Numbered from the stretch's first letter, positions 51,092 through 61,140 are shown. The stretch: DNA of 64,000 nt from an uncultured Eubacterium sp. (GCA_900545305.1 UQYD01000002.1:39752-103751), one strand, 5' to 3'. Made by a program: numbers and translations. The notes: generated by a model from the sequence alone, not told the origin.

Positions 51092-53005
51092 ATGGCACAA
51101 CAGGATTACAATGAAAATCAAATACAGATACTTGAGGGTCTTGAGGCTGTAAGAGTTCGCCCTGGTATGTATATTGGTTCTACCTCTATTAGAGGTCTTC
51201 ATCATTGTGTTTATGAAATCGTGGATAATGCTGTCGATGAGGCACTTGCAGGCTATTGTACAGATATTGAGATAACAATAAACCCAGATGATACTGTAAC
51301 TGTATTTGATAATGGTCGAGGAATACCAGTAGGTATTCATCCACAAAAGGGAATACCTGCCGTAGAGGTAGTATTCACAATTCTTCATGCCGGTGGTAAG
51401 TTCGGTGGTGGAGGATACAAGGTTTCCGGTGGTCTTCACGGTGTAGGTGCATCTGTTGTAAATGCTTTAAGTGAATGGCTTGTAGTTGATATTTATCACG
51501 ATGGCAATATTTACAGACAGCATTATGCAAGAGGTAAGGTGCAGGATAAATTGACTATTGTTGGTCAATGTCCAAAGGAACAGACTGGTACTAAAATTAC
51601 ATTTAAGCCAGATGCTGAAATATTTGAAGAAACACATTTTGATTATGCTACTTTAAGAGAACATTTTCAGGAAACAGCCTTCCTTACTAAGGGCGTAAAG
51701 ATTATTTTCAAAGATGAAAGAGAAGGTCAGCAGGCTGAAAATGTGTTCCACTATGAAGGTGGTATTCGTGAGTTTGTAGAGCATATAAACAAAACCAGAG
51801 AAACTTCATACGATGAAATATTCTATTGCGAAGGTATGAAAGATGATATTGCTGTTGAAGTTGCTTTCCAGCATTATGACGGATATAACGAAGTTAATTT
51901 CTCTTACGTAAACAATATCAATACTGTAGACGGTGGTACTCACGTAATGGGCTTTAGAAGTGCTCTTACAAAGACTATTAATGACTATGGCCGTAAATTT
52001 GGTCTTTTAAAGGCTAGTGACAAAAACCTTACAGGTGAAGATATAAGAGAAGGTCTTACTTCTGTTATCAGTGTTAAAATTCCAGACCCACAGTTTGAAG
52101 GTCAGACAAAGGGCAAACTTGGTACAAGTGAAGCAACAAGTGCTGTTGCAACTGTATTAAGCGAAAAATTGGAATACTTCCTTGAAGAAAATCCTACAAT
52201 AGCAAAAGCTATTTTTGAAAAGTCTATGGTTGCATCAAGAGCTAGAGAAGCAGCTAGAAAGGCTAGAGAACTTGTAAGAAGAAAATCTCCTCTTGAGTCA
52301 GGTAGACTTCCCGGTAAATTGACAGACTGTTCATCTAATGACCCGTCTGAAAGCGAAATTTACATCGTAGAGGGTAATTCTGCCGGTGGTTCTGCTGTCG
52401 GTGCAAGAAACCCTAGAGTACAGGCTGTATTGCCTTTAAGAGGTAAAATACTAAACGTGGAAAAAGCAAGACTTGATAGAATACTTGGTAATGAAGAAAT
52501 TAGAGCAATGATAACAGCCTTTGGTACTGGTATTCACGAAGATTTTGATATATCTAAACTTAGATACCACAAAATTATTCTTATGACCGATGCCGATGTT
52601 GATGGTGCTCATATTGCAACATTACTTTTGACATTTATATTCAGATTTATGCCTGACCTTATTAAAGAGGGTTATGTGTACTTAGCACAACCACCACTTT
52701 ATAAGTTAGAGAAGAATAGAAAAGCTTACTATGCTTATTCAGATGAAGAAAGAGATAGTATTATTTCTGAAATCGGTTCTGACGGTATGAGTCCTATTCA
52801 GAGATATAAGGGTCTTGGTGAAATGGACCCTGAACAGCTTTGGGACACTACTATGAACCCAGAAAATCGTATTCTTGTAAAGGTTACTATTGATGATGCC
52901 AGAGTGGCAGATGCAATTTTTGACCAGCTTATGGGCGATAATGTTGAGCCTAGACGTGAATTTATACAGGAAAACGCAAAATATGTTACTAATCTTGATG
53001 TTTAG
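51092..53005 (+). CDS. gyrB: DNA gyrase subunit B
   Basis: GyrB is the ATPase subunit of gyrase, which introduces negative supercoils. The 637-residue protein has the GHKL motifs EIVDNAVDEALAG, DNGRGIPVGIH, and GGLHGVGASVVNALS. The TOPRIM domain has EGNSAGGSAVGARN, and TDADVDGAHI binds metal. The GyrB-specific tail ends REFIQENAKYVTNLDV. The ATG is 8 bases after GGAGG. gyrA follows in 22 bases. Confidence 0.99.
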   Translation: MAQQDYNENQIQILEGLEAVRVRPGMYIGSTSIRGLHHCVYEIVDNAVDEALAGYCTDIEITINPDDTVTVFDNGRGIPVGIHPQKGIPAVEVVFTILHAGGKFGGGGYKVSGGLHGVGASVVNALSEWLVVDIYHDGNIYRQHYARGKVQDKLTIVGQCPKEQTGTKITFKPDAEIFEETHFDYATLREHFQETAFLTKGVKIIFKDEREGQQAENVFHYEGGIREFVEHINKTRETSYDEIFYCEGMKDDIAVEVAFQHYDGYNEVNFSYVNNINTVDGGTHVMGFRSALTKTINDYGRKFGLLKASDKNLTGEDIREGLTSVISVKIPDPQFEGQTKGKLGTSEATSAVATVLSEKLEYFLEENPTIAKAIFEKSMVASRAREAARKARELVRRKSPLESGRLPGKLTDCSSNDPSESEIYIVEGNSAGGSAVGARNPRVQAVLPLRGKILNVEKARLDRILGNEEIRAMITAFGTGIHEDFDISKLRYHKIILMTDADVDGAHIATLLLTFIFRFMPDLIKEGYVYLAQPPLYKLEKNRKAYYAYSDEERDSIISEIGSDGMSPIQRYKGLGEMDPEQLWDTTMNPENRILVKVTIDDARVADAIFDQLMGDNVEPRREFIQENAKYVTNLDV

Positions 53006-53027
53006 TATACAGTAAAGGATTGAAATT

Positions 53028-55541
53028 ATGGATGAAAACAATGTAACCTATGATAAAATTGTAGACGTTGAAATATCTGACAAAATGAAAAGTGCATACA
53101 TAGACTATGCAATGAGTGTTATTGTATCAAGAGCTTTACCAGACGTTAGAGATGGTTTAAAGCCTGTTCATAGACGTATTTTGTTTGATATGAACGAACT
53201 CCATCTTGACCCATCAAAGGGCTACAAGAAGTCTGCTCGTATTGTTGGTGATACGATGGGTAAATATCACCCTCACGGTGATTCATCAATATACGATGCT
53301 TTAGTTCGTCTTGCTCAGGATTTCTCTATGAGATACCCTCTTGTTGACGGTCATGGTAACTTTGGTTCGATTGATGGTTTTCAGGCTGCGGCTTCAAGAT
53401 ATACAGAAGCTAAAATGGCTAAAATCACAGTTGAAATGCTTAGAGATATTGATAAAAATACTGTTGATTTTATGGACAACTATGACGGCGAGTACAAAGA
53501 ACCTACTGTACTTCCATCAAGATTTCCAAACCTTCTTGTAAATGGTTCAAATGGTATTGCTGTAGGTATGGCAACTAACATACCACCACACAACCTTACA
53601 GAAGTAATCAATGCTGCTGTCAAGATGATTGACAACAAAATTGAAGAAAACAGAGATACAGAAATTGATGAAATAATGGACATCATAAAGGGTCCGGACT
53701 TCCCAACAGGTGCTAATATCTTAGGTAGAGCAGGTATTGAATCTGCTTACAGAACAGGTAGAGGCAGAATTAGAATGAGAGCTCAATGCGAAATTAGACC
53801 TCTTTCTAATGGCAAGGAAGAAATTGTTGTAACTGAAATTCCTTATCAGGTAAACAAGTCCAGAATGATAAGTGGTATTGCTGAACTTGTAAAGGATAAG
53901 AAAATTGAGGGTATTGCCGATATTAAGGACCATTCAGACAGAAATGGTATTAATATTACTATTGAGTGTAAAAAGGACTACAGTGCTCAGATTATACTTA
54001 ATCAGCTTTATAAGTACTCACAGTTACAGGAAACTTACAGCGTAAACTTCCTTACAATAGTTGACGGTGTTCCTAGAACACTTAACTTAAAGGAAATGCT
54101 TTCTTATTACCTTGAATTTCAGGAAGAAGTTGTTACAAGAAGAACACAGTTTGACTTGGACAAGGCTCTTGCAAGAATGCACATTGTAGAAGGTCTTTTA
54201 AAGGCTCTTGACAATATTGACGAGGTAATTAATATTCTCAGAAGTTCTAAAACTAGAGATGAGGCTAAGACTAGATTAATGGATAGATTTGGATTTACTG
54301 AAATTCAGGTTAATGCTATTTGTGATATGCGTCTTATCCGTTTAATCGGTTTGGAAAGAGAAAAACTTGAAACTGAAAAGAATGACTTGACTGCATTTAT
54401 TGCTGAAATGAGAGCAATTCTTGCTGATAAGAATAAGCTTATTACAGTTATTAAAAACGAACTTATTGAAATCAGAGATAAGTATGGCGATGCAAGAAGA
54501 ACTCGTTTCGTAGCTGATATGGGCGAAATAAATTACGAAGACTTAATTGCCGATGATATGAGTGTTATTACAATGACACAGATGAATTATGTAAAGAGAA
54601 TTGGTCTTGATACTTACAGAATTCAGAACAGAGGTGGTAAGGGTATAAAGGGTATGCAGACTAGAGAGGAAGACGTTGTAACTAAGTTGTTCCTTAGCTC
54701 TAACCATAGCTATCTCCTTTACTTTACTGATATGGGTCGAGTTTATAGAACAAAGACATACAACATTCCTGAGGCAGGCAGAACTGCTAAGGGTACTCCT
54801 GTTGTAAATATTATTGAAAAATCTCCGGAAGAAAAGATTAGCGAAATTATACCGGTTAAGGAATTTTCAGATAACGAATACCTTGTTATGGTAACAAAGA
54901 ATGGTATTATAAAGAAAACTCCGGCTAGTGAATACGAAAGTATTAGAAAGAGTGGTAAGATTGCCATTACTCTTAAAGAGGGTGACGAACTTATTTCTAT
55001 ATTCAAGACTACCGGTAACGACAACATTTTCCTTGCTACAAGAAACGGTATGGCAATTTGCTTTAATGAAAATGATGCAAGGGCTGTTGGTCGTACAGCA
55101 TCTGGTGTAAAGGCTATTGACCTTGCTGATGGCGATTATGTTGTAGGTGCTGAACCGGTTAGAGAGGACAGCAAGGTTCTTCTTGTAACTGACGGTGGTT
55201 ATGGTAAGTGTACTGACCTTACAAGTTTCCGTATACAGCACAGAGGTGGTAAGGGCTTAAAGGCTTACAAGATTACAGAAAAGACCGGTAATATTATAGG
55301 TATTTCAATGGTTAATGACAGCGAAGAACTTATAATGGTTACAAGTGAAGGTGTTGTAATCAGAATTAGAATTAAGGATATTGCAACTACTACCGGTAGA
55401 ATTACACAGGGTGTAAGATTAATAAACCTTGATGATGGCGTAACAGTTGTTAGTATGGATAAGATTTCAGCTGAAGATGCAGTTGAAGAAGAATCAGAAG
55501 AAAACAACACAGAAGTTACTACTGAAACAACTGAAGAATAA
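53028..55541 (+). CDS. gyrA: DNA gyrase subunit A
   Basis: GyrA is the breakage-reunion subunit. The 837-residue protein has the N-terminal YIDYAMSVIVSRALPDVRDG and the catalytic tyrosine in ASRYTEAKM. The quinolone-resistance region HPHGDSSIYDAL carries the usual Ser and Asp. The stretch before the tyrosine, IDGFQAAAS, differs from the common DGDSAAAM pattern. The C-terminal pinwheel includes QNRGGKGIKGM (GyrA box) and QHRGGKGLKAY. An acidic Glu/Thr tail ends the protein. It is last in the dnaA-to-gyrA block. Confidence 0.99.
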   Translation: MDENNVTYDKIVDVEISDKMKSAYIDYAMSVIVSRALPDVRDGLKPVHRRILFDMNELHLDPSKGYKKSARIVGDTMGKYHPHGDSSIYDALVRLAQDFSMRYPLVDGHGNFGSIDGFQAAASRYTEAKMAKITVEMLRDIDKNTVDFMDNYDGEYKEPTVLPSRFPNLLVNGSNGIAVGMATNIPPHNLTEVINAAVKMIDNKIEENRDTEIDEIMDIIKGPDFPTGANILGRAGIESAYRTGRGRIRMRAQCEIRPLSNGKEEIVVTEIPYQVNKSRMISGIAELVKDKKIEGIADIKDHSDRNGINITIECKKDYSAQIILNQLYKYSQLQETYSVNFLTIVDGVPRTLNLKEMLSYYLEFQEEVVTRRTQFDLDKALARMHIVEGLLKALDNIDEVINILRSSKTRDEAKTRLMDRFGFTEIQVNAICDMRLIRLIGLEREKLETEKNDLTAFIAEMRAILADKNKLITVIKNELIEIRDKYGDARRTRFVADMGEINYEDLIADDMSVITMTQMNYVKRIGLDTYRIQNRGGKGIKGMQTREEDVVTKLFLSSNHSYLLYFTDMGRVYRTKTYNIPEAGRTAKGTPVVNIIEKSPEEKISEIIPVKEFSDNEYLVMVTKNGIIKKTPASEYESIRKSGKIAITLKEGDELISIFKTTGNDNIFLATRNGMAICFNENDARAVGRTASGVKAIDLADGDYVVGAEPVREDSKVLLVTDGGYGKCTDLTSFRIQHRGGKGLKAYKITEKTGNIIGISMVNDSEELIMVTSEGVVIRIRIKDIATTTGRITQGVRLINLDDGVTVVSMDKISAEDAVEEESEENNTEVTTETTEE

Positions 55542-55548
55542 AATGGTT

Positions 55549-55583
55549 AAAGTCCTAAGGAGATAATCTTTAGGGCTTTTTTC
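55549..55583 (+). terminator. Terminator of gyrB-gyrA
   Basis: A 10-bp stem AAAGTCCTAA/TTAGGGCTTT is followed by TTTTTTC. Confidence 0.85.
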
Positions 55584-55626
55584 TATAGTGGCAATATTGT
55601 GCTAACGGAATTTCCCAAAGGTTAAA

Positions 55627-55656
55627 AATAAAAAAACCCAACTATTTTCAGTTGGG
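55627..55656 (-). terminator. Terminator of cobO
   Basis: A 7-bp stem CCCAACT/AGTTGGG with a T run on its minus-strand exit, 28 bases after the cobO stop. Confidence 0.85.
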
Positions 55657-55684
55657 ATGATAGTATGTAGACAATAACTGTCTT

Positions 55685-56182
55685 TTAATATTCAATACCT
55701 TTTCTAGCCTTAATACCTCTTTTATAAGGGTGTTTTACAGGATTTATTTCACTTACGTAGTCAGCTAGGTCTACTAAGTAATCCGGGGCATTTCTGCCGG
55801 TCATAACTACTTCTGTGTTGTTATGATTTTTTAAATAGTTTAAGAGAATATCTTTATCTAAATAACCATAGTTTACAGCACCTATTACTTCATCAAGTAT
55901 AAGCATATCCGGCTGAGTTTCTATGGCAGACAAAAGCATTTCATTGTGAGTTTCTCTTAAAAGAGGAATATTGTCATAGTCAAAAGAAGTTGCTCTGTTA
56001 CATCTTATAATTTCCACGTTTTCCAGCTTTTCAAGAGTCTTTACTTCTCCGGTAGGTGTTCCTTTCAAAAATTGAACAAATGTCACTTTAAGGCCGTTTC
56101 CTAAGGCTCTGACAGCCATTCCTGTTGCAGATGTGGTCTTGCCTTTTCCATTGCCTGTTAAAATATGAATTAAACCTGTCAT
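55685..56182 (-). CDS. cobO: Corrinoid adenosyltransferase (CobO/BtuR type)
   Basis: The enzyme transfers the adenosyl group of ATP to cob(I)alamin to make the coenzyme form of B12. The 165-residue protein has the P-loop GNGKGKTTSATGMA at 11-24, VTFVQFLKGTPTGEVK, ILDEVIGAVNYGYLD and the family end IKARKGIEY. ATG with AGGAG 8 bases upstream. It is transcribed after the Ser-rich secreted protein gene. No other B12 gene is adjacent; it may serve salvage (inference). Confidence 0.93.
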   Translation of the reverse strand: MTGLIHILTGNGKGKTTSATGMAVRALGNGLKVTFVQFLKGTPTGEVKTLEKLENVEIIRCNRATSFDYDNIPLLRETHNEMLLSAIETQPDMLILDEVIGAVNYGYLDKDILLNYLKNHNNTEVVMTGRNAPDYLVDLADYVSEINPVKHPYKRGIKARKGIEY

Positions 56183-56201
56183 ATATATCTCCTAAAAAGA
56201 A

Positions 56202-56225
56202 AAGGGCTGAAGTTAATCAGCCCTT
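56202..56225 (-). terminator. Terminator after the 701-residue secreted protein gene
   Basis: A 9-bp stem AAGGGCTGA/TCAGCCCTT with a 6-base loop, then TTTTCTTTTT on the minus strand; the cobO ribosome site lies just after. Confidence 0.75.
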
Positions 56226-56233
56226 AGATTATA

Positions 56234-58339
56234 TTATCTTTCAGTTATTGTAACAGTAAAGTCGTAAGAATCTTCTTCTTTGCTATTATCACCCTGTGCA
56301 ATAACAGTAAATGTCTTACGTCCTGTCTTAGTAGGGTTAAAGTCGATGTTCCAAGTATATTCGTCATCGTCTTCGTCATCAGGTGACTTGTAAACCTTAG
56401 AAATTCTATCGCCGGCACTATCTTCAACCCAAACCTTCTGAGCACTATTTGAAGTAATAACTTCAACTTCAATGCTATCATCAAGTGAGAATGAAGTACC
56501 GTCAACATTTACCTTAGAAATCTTAATAGGGTCTGAATTGTCACCATTAATTGTAAGGGCGTATTCATTACCAGCACCACCGTCAGAGCTGTATGCGTGA
56601 ACATAGTAAGTATCTCTAATTTCTTCTACCTTAAAGCTAAGGTCAAAAGATTTAGTATCGCCACCGGAGTTCTTAGAACCACTTGAGTTCTTATCAAGGG
56701 CAGAAGAACTGCTACCTCTTGTTATTGTTACATAACTTGTACCATAAGAAGCAGTAACTCTAAACTTAGCAGTATCGCCTGTTTCAATATTTGATGACCT
56801 CTGTTCTACATTAAGGATAAGAGGAGAACCTTTGCTCCAGTTCTTAGCATTAAATGAGAAGTCATAAGTTTCTGAATTGTCATCGCTGTCATAGGCATAT
56901 ACAGTATAGTTATGCTTACCACTAGACTTAACTGTCATATTTACATTCCAAGTGATTTTGTTACTTGTTTTAGAAGTATAGAAACCAGAAGATGCAACAA
57001 CTCTGTCATCGTCATCTCTAATTTCTACTTTCTTAGCACCAGTGCCAGTGTAGATTGTAACTGTTGATTCTACATCAGTGTAAATGTAGTTACTTGGAGT
57101 TACAACATCACTAATATCAAGGCTGCTGCTACTAGAGCTTGAAGAAGAATCTACGTCAATAGTAACAGTTTCGTAAGAGTCTTCGTAACCTTCACCCTTT
57201 ACGTAAAGGTAAACATAGAGTTTAGAAGTACCCTTTGAGCTCATTTTTACTTTACCGGTAAATACTCTGTTGCTACCATCTTCATCGTAGTCAGAAACAA
57301 CAACGTCTTCATCATTAAAGTTGTTAGTAATCTTAACCTTAGAAATATCAGACTTAGTTGTAATAGTAAGTTTAGCATAGTCATTCTTGCTTAAAGATGT
57401 ACTAGCTGTCTTTAATTTAACCATATAGTCAGACTTGTAAGATGAGCTACTAGAGCTTGAATTACTAGAACTTGAGTTATCACTGCTTGAGCTGTTAGAA
57501 CCGGCAGCTTTAACAATAATAGATGCTGACTTTGAAGAATTAGCATTATTAGAGAAGGCTGTTCCGTTACCAGGCTGAGCCTTTACTGTAGCTACAGTTT
57601 CTGATGAACCGGAATTAGTAAATGTATGACGGCATTGGAATGTTCTTGTACCGTCTGAGTTAGATGTATATTCATTTACATCTTCGTAAACATTACCAGT
57701 TGAGGCATCAGCAAATCTAACAACTGCTGTATTAGCATCAGCAACTGCTGTAAATGTAACAGCATTACCGGAATCAACAACACTTGTGTTTACAGCAAGT
57801 GAAGATACTGTAAGGTTATCTGCTGATGTTGTTGTGCTAGTGTTAGTATTAGTATTTGTGTTAGTGTTAGTATTGCTTGAGCTGTTATTAGTTGTAGAGC
57901 TTGTTGTAATATGTACACTTCTTGTGTCATTATCCCAAGTTACAGTAGCACCAATAGATTCAGCAAGCATACGAATAGGCATTAATGTTCTGTTGTTTTT
58001 ATTAATAGAAGCAGTATCGAAAGTCTGCTTAACACCATTAATATAAACTATCTTAGAACGCATTGTATGAGCAATAGTAACGCCTTCTCTTGTGAATGTA
58101 AGTGTTTCAGTTTTTGAGTTCCAATCAATAGTAAGACCCAAAGCATCACAAGTTGTACGAATAGGCACGTAAGTTCTATTCTGGAAAATCTGTGGCTGGG
58201 CATCATTAGCTGCAAAAGTAATAGCCTTGTTGTTAAGGTAAACAGGGACTACTTCTGTTGCTCCAAATGATATTGATGGGAAGCAAAGTGTAGTTACCAT
58301 CATTAAAAACGAAAGTAACAACCCAGTTAATCTTTTCAT
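56234..58339 (-). CDS. Large secreted protein with copper-amine-oxidase-like N-terminal domain
   Basis: The 701-residue protein has a signal peptide (LTGLLLSFLMMVTTLCFPSISFG). Residues 28-150 hold paired copper-amine-oxidase N-terminal-like repeats (NRTYVPIRTTCDALGLTIDW and NRTLMPIRMLAESIGATVTW), a wall- or ligand-binding module common in Clostridia. A Thr/Asn/Ser linker follows, then several Ig-like or bacterial surface beta domains separated by Ser-rich linkers. No sortase motif or transmembrane helix is seen. It is likely a secreted or wall-associated scaffold. It is not an amine oxidase: the catalytic domain is absent. Confidence 0.75.
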   Translation of the reverse strand: MKRLTGLLLSFLMMVTTLCFPSISFGATEVVPVYLNNKAITFAANDAQPQIFQNRTYVPIRTTCDALGLTIDWNSKTETLTFTREGVTIAHTMRSKIVYINGVKQTFDTASINKNNRTLMPIRMLAESIGATVTWDNDTRSVHITTSSTTNNSSSNTNTNTNTNTNTSTTTSADNLTVSSLAVNTSVVDSGNAVTFTAVADANTAVVRFADASTGNVYEDVNEYTSNSDGTRTFQCRHTFTNSGSSETVATVKAQPGNGTAFSNNANSSKSASIIVKAAGSNSSSSDNSSSSNSSSSSSSYKSDYMVKLKTASTSLSKNDYAKLTITTKSDISKVKITNNFNDEDVVVSDYDEDGSNRVFTGKVKMSSKGTSKLYVYLYVKGEGYEDSYETVTIDVDSSSSSSSSSLDISDVVTPSNYIYTDVESTVTIYTGTGAKKVEIRDDDDRVVASSGFYTSKTSNKITWNVNMTVKSSGKHNYTVYAYDSDDNSETYDFSFNAKNWSKGSPLILNVEQRSSNIETGDTAKFRVTASYGTSYVTITRGSSSSALDKNSSGSKNSGGDTKSFDLSFKVEEIRDTYYVHAYSSDGGAGNEYALTINGDNSDPIKISKVNVDGTSFSLDDSIEVEVITSNSAQKVWVEDSAGDRISKVYKSPDDEDDDEYTWNIDFNPTKTGRKTFTVIAQGDNSKEEDSYDFTVTITER

Positions 58340-58387
58340 AAAAATTCCTCCCTGAAAAAAGATTATTGAATAGTTTCAATCTCTGTT

Positions 58388-58417
58388 ATTATACCATAAA
58401 TTTAGGTGCTTTTCCAA
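58388..58417 (-). promoter_or_regulatory. Promoter of the 701-residue secreted protein gene
   Basis: TATAAT (58388-58393) has an extended -10 TGG, with TTGGAA (58412-58417) 18 bases upstream on the minus strand. Confidence 0.65.
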
Positions 58418-58509
58418 TTTTGCATTACGTTTTAATAAATTTGTAATACTGAAAAATTTTGGTACTTTATGTAATATTTTGTGAACTTTATTACTAATGT
58501 GTTAAATAA

Positions 58510-58542
58510 AAAAGTCCCAGAGATATTACCTCTAGGACTTTT
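58510..58542 (-). terminator. Terminator of pyrE
   Basis: A stem of about 12 bp (AAAAGTCC...CTCTAGGACTTTT, one C-A mismatch) lies on the minus strand, after the pyrE stop. Confidence 0.75.
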
Positions 58543-58634
58543 GGATTTCTTAGATAATTATGTTTAATATTATCGTTTATTTTGCCTAGAGCAAGTGTAA
58601 TAATAATTGCAATATGCAAATCAAAAATTATGTA

Positions 58635-59285
58635 TTAGATACCGTAAGTTTCTCTGTACTTCTTCATAGCTTCAAGGTGTTCCTTGCCGTCAATAGTACC
58701 GTCTTCAATGGCTTCAATAATATCAACTACTGTAACGATAGGGTATACTCTGATACCAAATTCATCATAAACTTCCTGTACTGCTGACTTTTCGCCTTTG
58801 CCTTTTTCCATTCTATCAACAGAAATAATAACAGCATTTACATTTACATCAGCTGTAGCTTTAAGAAGTGGGAGAGTTTCTCTGATTGCTGTACCGGCAG
58901 TAATAACATCTTCAATAATAGTTACATTATCGCCGTCTTTCATCTTGTAGCCTACCATTACGCCACCTTCGCCATGGTCCTTAGCTTCTTTTCTGTTGAA
59001 GCAATAGTTCATAGAACGACCAGTTTCGTTGTAAACAGCAATAGCAACACTAACAGCAAGAGGAATACCCTTGTATGCTGGACCATAAAGTACATCAGAG
59101 TCAATACCGTTTTCAGCAAGACATTGAGCATAGAATTCGCCTAACTTAGCAATATGTTCGCCAGTCTTGTAGTTACCAGTGTTAATGAAGTAAGGAGCTT
59201 TTCTGCCACTTTTAAGAGTAAATTCGCCAAAAGTAAGAACTCCTGCATCACACATAAACTTAATAAAATCTTTCTTGTAACTCAT
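58635..59285 (-). CDS. pyrE: Orotate phosphoribosyltransferase
   Basis: PyrE joins orotate and PRPP to make orotidine monophosphate in pyrimidine synthesis. The 216-residue protein has the N-terminal FTLKSGRKAPYFINTG orotate region, YGPAYKGIPLAVSVAIA, a flexible catalytic loop FNRKEAKDHGEGG, and the PRPP-binding motif VTIIEDVITAGTAIRE at about 121-136. It is an isolated pyr gene here. ATG 7 bases after GGAGG. Confidence 0.97.
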   Translation of the reverse strand: MSYKKDFIKFMCDAGVLTFGEFTLKSGRKAPYFINTGNYKTGEHIAKLGEFYAQCLAENGIDSDVLYGPAYKGIPLAVSVAIAVYNETGRSMNYCFNRKEAKDHGEGGVMVGYKMKDGDNVTIIEDVITAGTAIRETLPLLKATADVNVNAVIISVDRMEKGKGEKSAVQEVYDEFGIRVYPIVTVVDIIEAIEDGTIDGKEHLEAMKKYRETYGI

Positions 59286-59324
59286 TTTTTTACCTCCGAA
59301 AAAAATATATATTTTGATATTTTG

Positions 59325-59353
59325 AATATACCATATTTTTAAGGCTATTTCAA
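59325..59353 (-). promoter_or_regulatory. Promoter of pyrE
   Basis: TTGAAA (59348-59353) and TATATT (59325-59330) are 17 bases apart with TGG before the -10, on the minus strand. Confidence 0.7.
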
Positions 59354-59412
59354 GGAAATAGGGGAATTATTAATTGTAAAAAATATTTAATAATTATTGG
59401 TGAGGAGAATTA

Positions 59413-59441
59413 TTGTTTGATTTATTTGTATGTGGTAAAAT
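59413..59441 (+). promoter_or_regulatory. Promoter of the SIR2-domain gene
   Basis: TTGTTT (59413-59418) and TAAAAT (59436-59441) are 17 bases apart with a TGG extended -10. Confidence 0.6.
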
Positions 59442-59481
59442 TAATTTATAAAATACAAGGACGATATGAAGGGGGATTTAA

Positions 59482-61140
59482 GTGAGTAAAATTTTAGAAA
59501 ATCTTATGGCTAGCAGGAGATTACCAGTCTTATTTATTGGTTCAGGATTATCAAGAAGATATATTAAAGACTTTCCTGTATGGGAAGATTTACTTGAGGA
59601 ATTAAGGGAAAAAATAAAAATCTCGAAAACTGCCTATTCAGCAATGAAGCACGAAATAAAAAGTCAAAATCCAGATATTTCAAGAGGAAAATTAAATCAA
59701 AAATTGGCTTCATACTTACATACTGAACTGCTGAAAAAAATAAAAAAAGATGCCATTAATCTTTCTGAACTATTTACACAAGATGAAATTAATAGTTGCA
59801 TAAATGATGATGTAAATTATTTTAAATTACTTACTGCAAAATCATTTTTTAATTATAACCTAAGGGAAGAAGAATCAGAAGAAATAGAATTGCTTAAAAA
59901 AGTAGGGAAAAATGTTAGTATGGTTTTTACAACAAACTATGATACTTTTCTTGAAGATATAATTTTTCCTGACTTCAAGGTGTATGTAAGTCAAAATAAG
60001 TATTATTTTCGTACAAATAATGGATATGGAGAATTATTTAAGATACATGGCTGTGTTAAAGAACCGAATGGAATAATAATAGATGAAAAAGATTATGATA
60101 AATTCAATAATTCTTTAAAACTTATATCCTCAAAACTGTTAAATTCTCTCTTAGACTATCCTGTTATTTTTCTTGGGTATTCTTTTGAAGATGAAAATAT
60201 TAAGAAAATAATAGCTGATTTTGTCAATAGTTTCGATAGAGAAATATTGGAAGAAATAAAAAAGTTTATGGTACTTGTTGTTTATGAAAAAGGGCAAGAT
60301 GAACTTATAGAAGGAGAAAAACAGTTTATTGATGAAACTACAGGAAAATCAATTACTCTTTCTACGATAAAAACCGATAATTTTAAAAAGATATACAGCT
60401 ATATAGAAAAGCTACAGCCTTGTGCTACAACTTATGAACTGCGAAAGTATAAAACTATGTTAGCTGAATTTGTGAGCAAATGTGCAAAAGGCGAAAAAAC
60501 TATCTATGTTCAGGAATTGGAAAGTGCTAATGATAAGGCTGAGGCATTATATATTGGTAAAAGAGAAGCTATTGAAAGTATTGATAAATCTGTAGATATA
60601 TATACGAATATTGATATTTTTCAAAAGGCTCTTAATGGTGAAAAATTTGATTATGATAGTTTTGCGTCTAAATGGTATGATAATAAAAGTATTAGGGCTA
60701 ATGAGTACACGCCTGTGTTTTTAATAAAGTCAAAAATGGGCATTGATTTTGAATCTACATGTAAAAAATTCAAAGAAAATTATAAAGATAGAAAAGAATA
60801 TTTTGAGGGAGAGTGTTTTTATGATGTAGAGGAGATAGATAAAAAAACTAAGGTGATTAAAGGAGTTAAGAAAATTAAAGGATATGGTTATTCTGAACTA
60901 TGTAAAATTTATGACAGTTTAGTAAATGAGGGTAAGAATAGCAAGAGTATTAATGATAAATTGTGTCCTATGATAATTAATTCTATGTTTTTGGGAAAAA
61001 TATCTTTGGAAAATTTTAAGGAACTAATAGAAAAATTATTAAAAGAACAACCTCAATCAATAGAATATTCACCATTTAGAAAGGCTGTATGCTATTGTTG
61101 GTATGTTGAATATGAAAAAAATAAAAGCACAGAGGGTTGA
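59482..61140 (+). CDS. SIR2-domain protein, candidate NAD-depleting defence effector
   Basis: The 552-residue cytoplasmic protein starts at GTG 59482, preceded by GGGGGA. An N-terminal SIR2-like domain (about 10-300) shows the NAD-binding GSGLSRR at 20-26, TTNYD at 150-154, KIHG at 187-190 (His is the usual catalytic residue) and GYSFEDENI at 232-240. The C-terminal 230 residues are Lys/Glu-rich and helical with no domain I can name. SIR2-type effectors of anti-phage systems (such as ThsA and DSR proteins) are NADases; here no ThsB or other partner is adjacent. The role is inferred. Lys/Ile-rich codons differ from neighbouring housekeeping genes. Confidence 0.8.
   Translation: MSKILENLMASRRLPVLFIGSGLSRRYIKDFPVWEDLLEELREKIKISKTAYSAMKHEIKSQNPDISRGKLNQKLASYLHTELLKKIKKDAINLSELFTQDEINSCINDDVNYFKLLTAKSFFNYNLREEESEEIELLKKVGKNVSMVFTTNYDTFLEDIIFPDFKVYVSQNKYYFRTNNGYGELFKIHGCVKEPNGIIIDEKDYDKFNNSLKLISSKLLNSLLDYPVIFLGYSFEDENIKKIIADFVNSFDREILEEIKKFMVLVVYEKGQDELIEGEKQFIDETTGKSITLSTIKTDNFKKIYSYIEKLQPCATTYELRKYKTMLAEFVSKCAKGEKTIYVQELESANDKAEALYIGKREAIESIDKSVDIYTNIDIFQKALNGEKFDYDSFASKWYDNKSIRANEYTPVFLIKSKMGIDFESTCKKFKENYKDRKEYFEGECFYDVEEIDKKTKVIKGVKKIKGYGYSELCKIYDSLVNEGKNSKSINDKLCPMIINSMFLGKISLENFKELIEKLLKEQPQSIEYSPFRKAVCYCWYVEYEKNKSTEG

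Noticed and set aside
59482..61140. Thoeris ThsA
   Set aside because: The SIR2 domain fits, but the C-terminus does not show a recognisable SLOG domain and no TIR-domain ThsB is adjacent.
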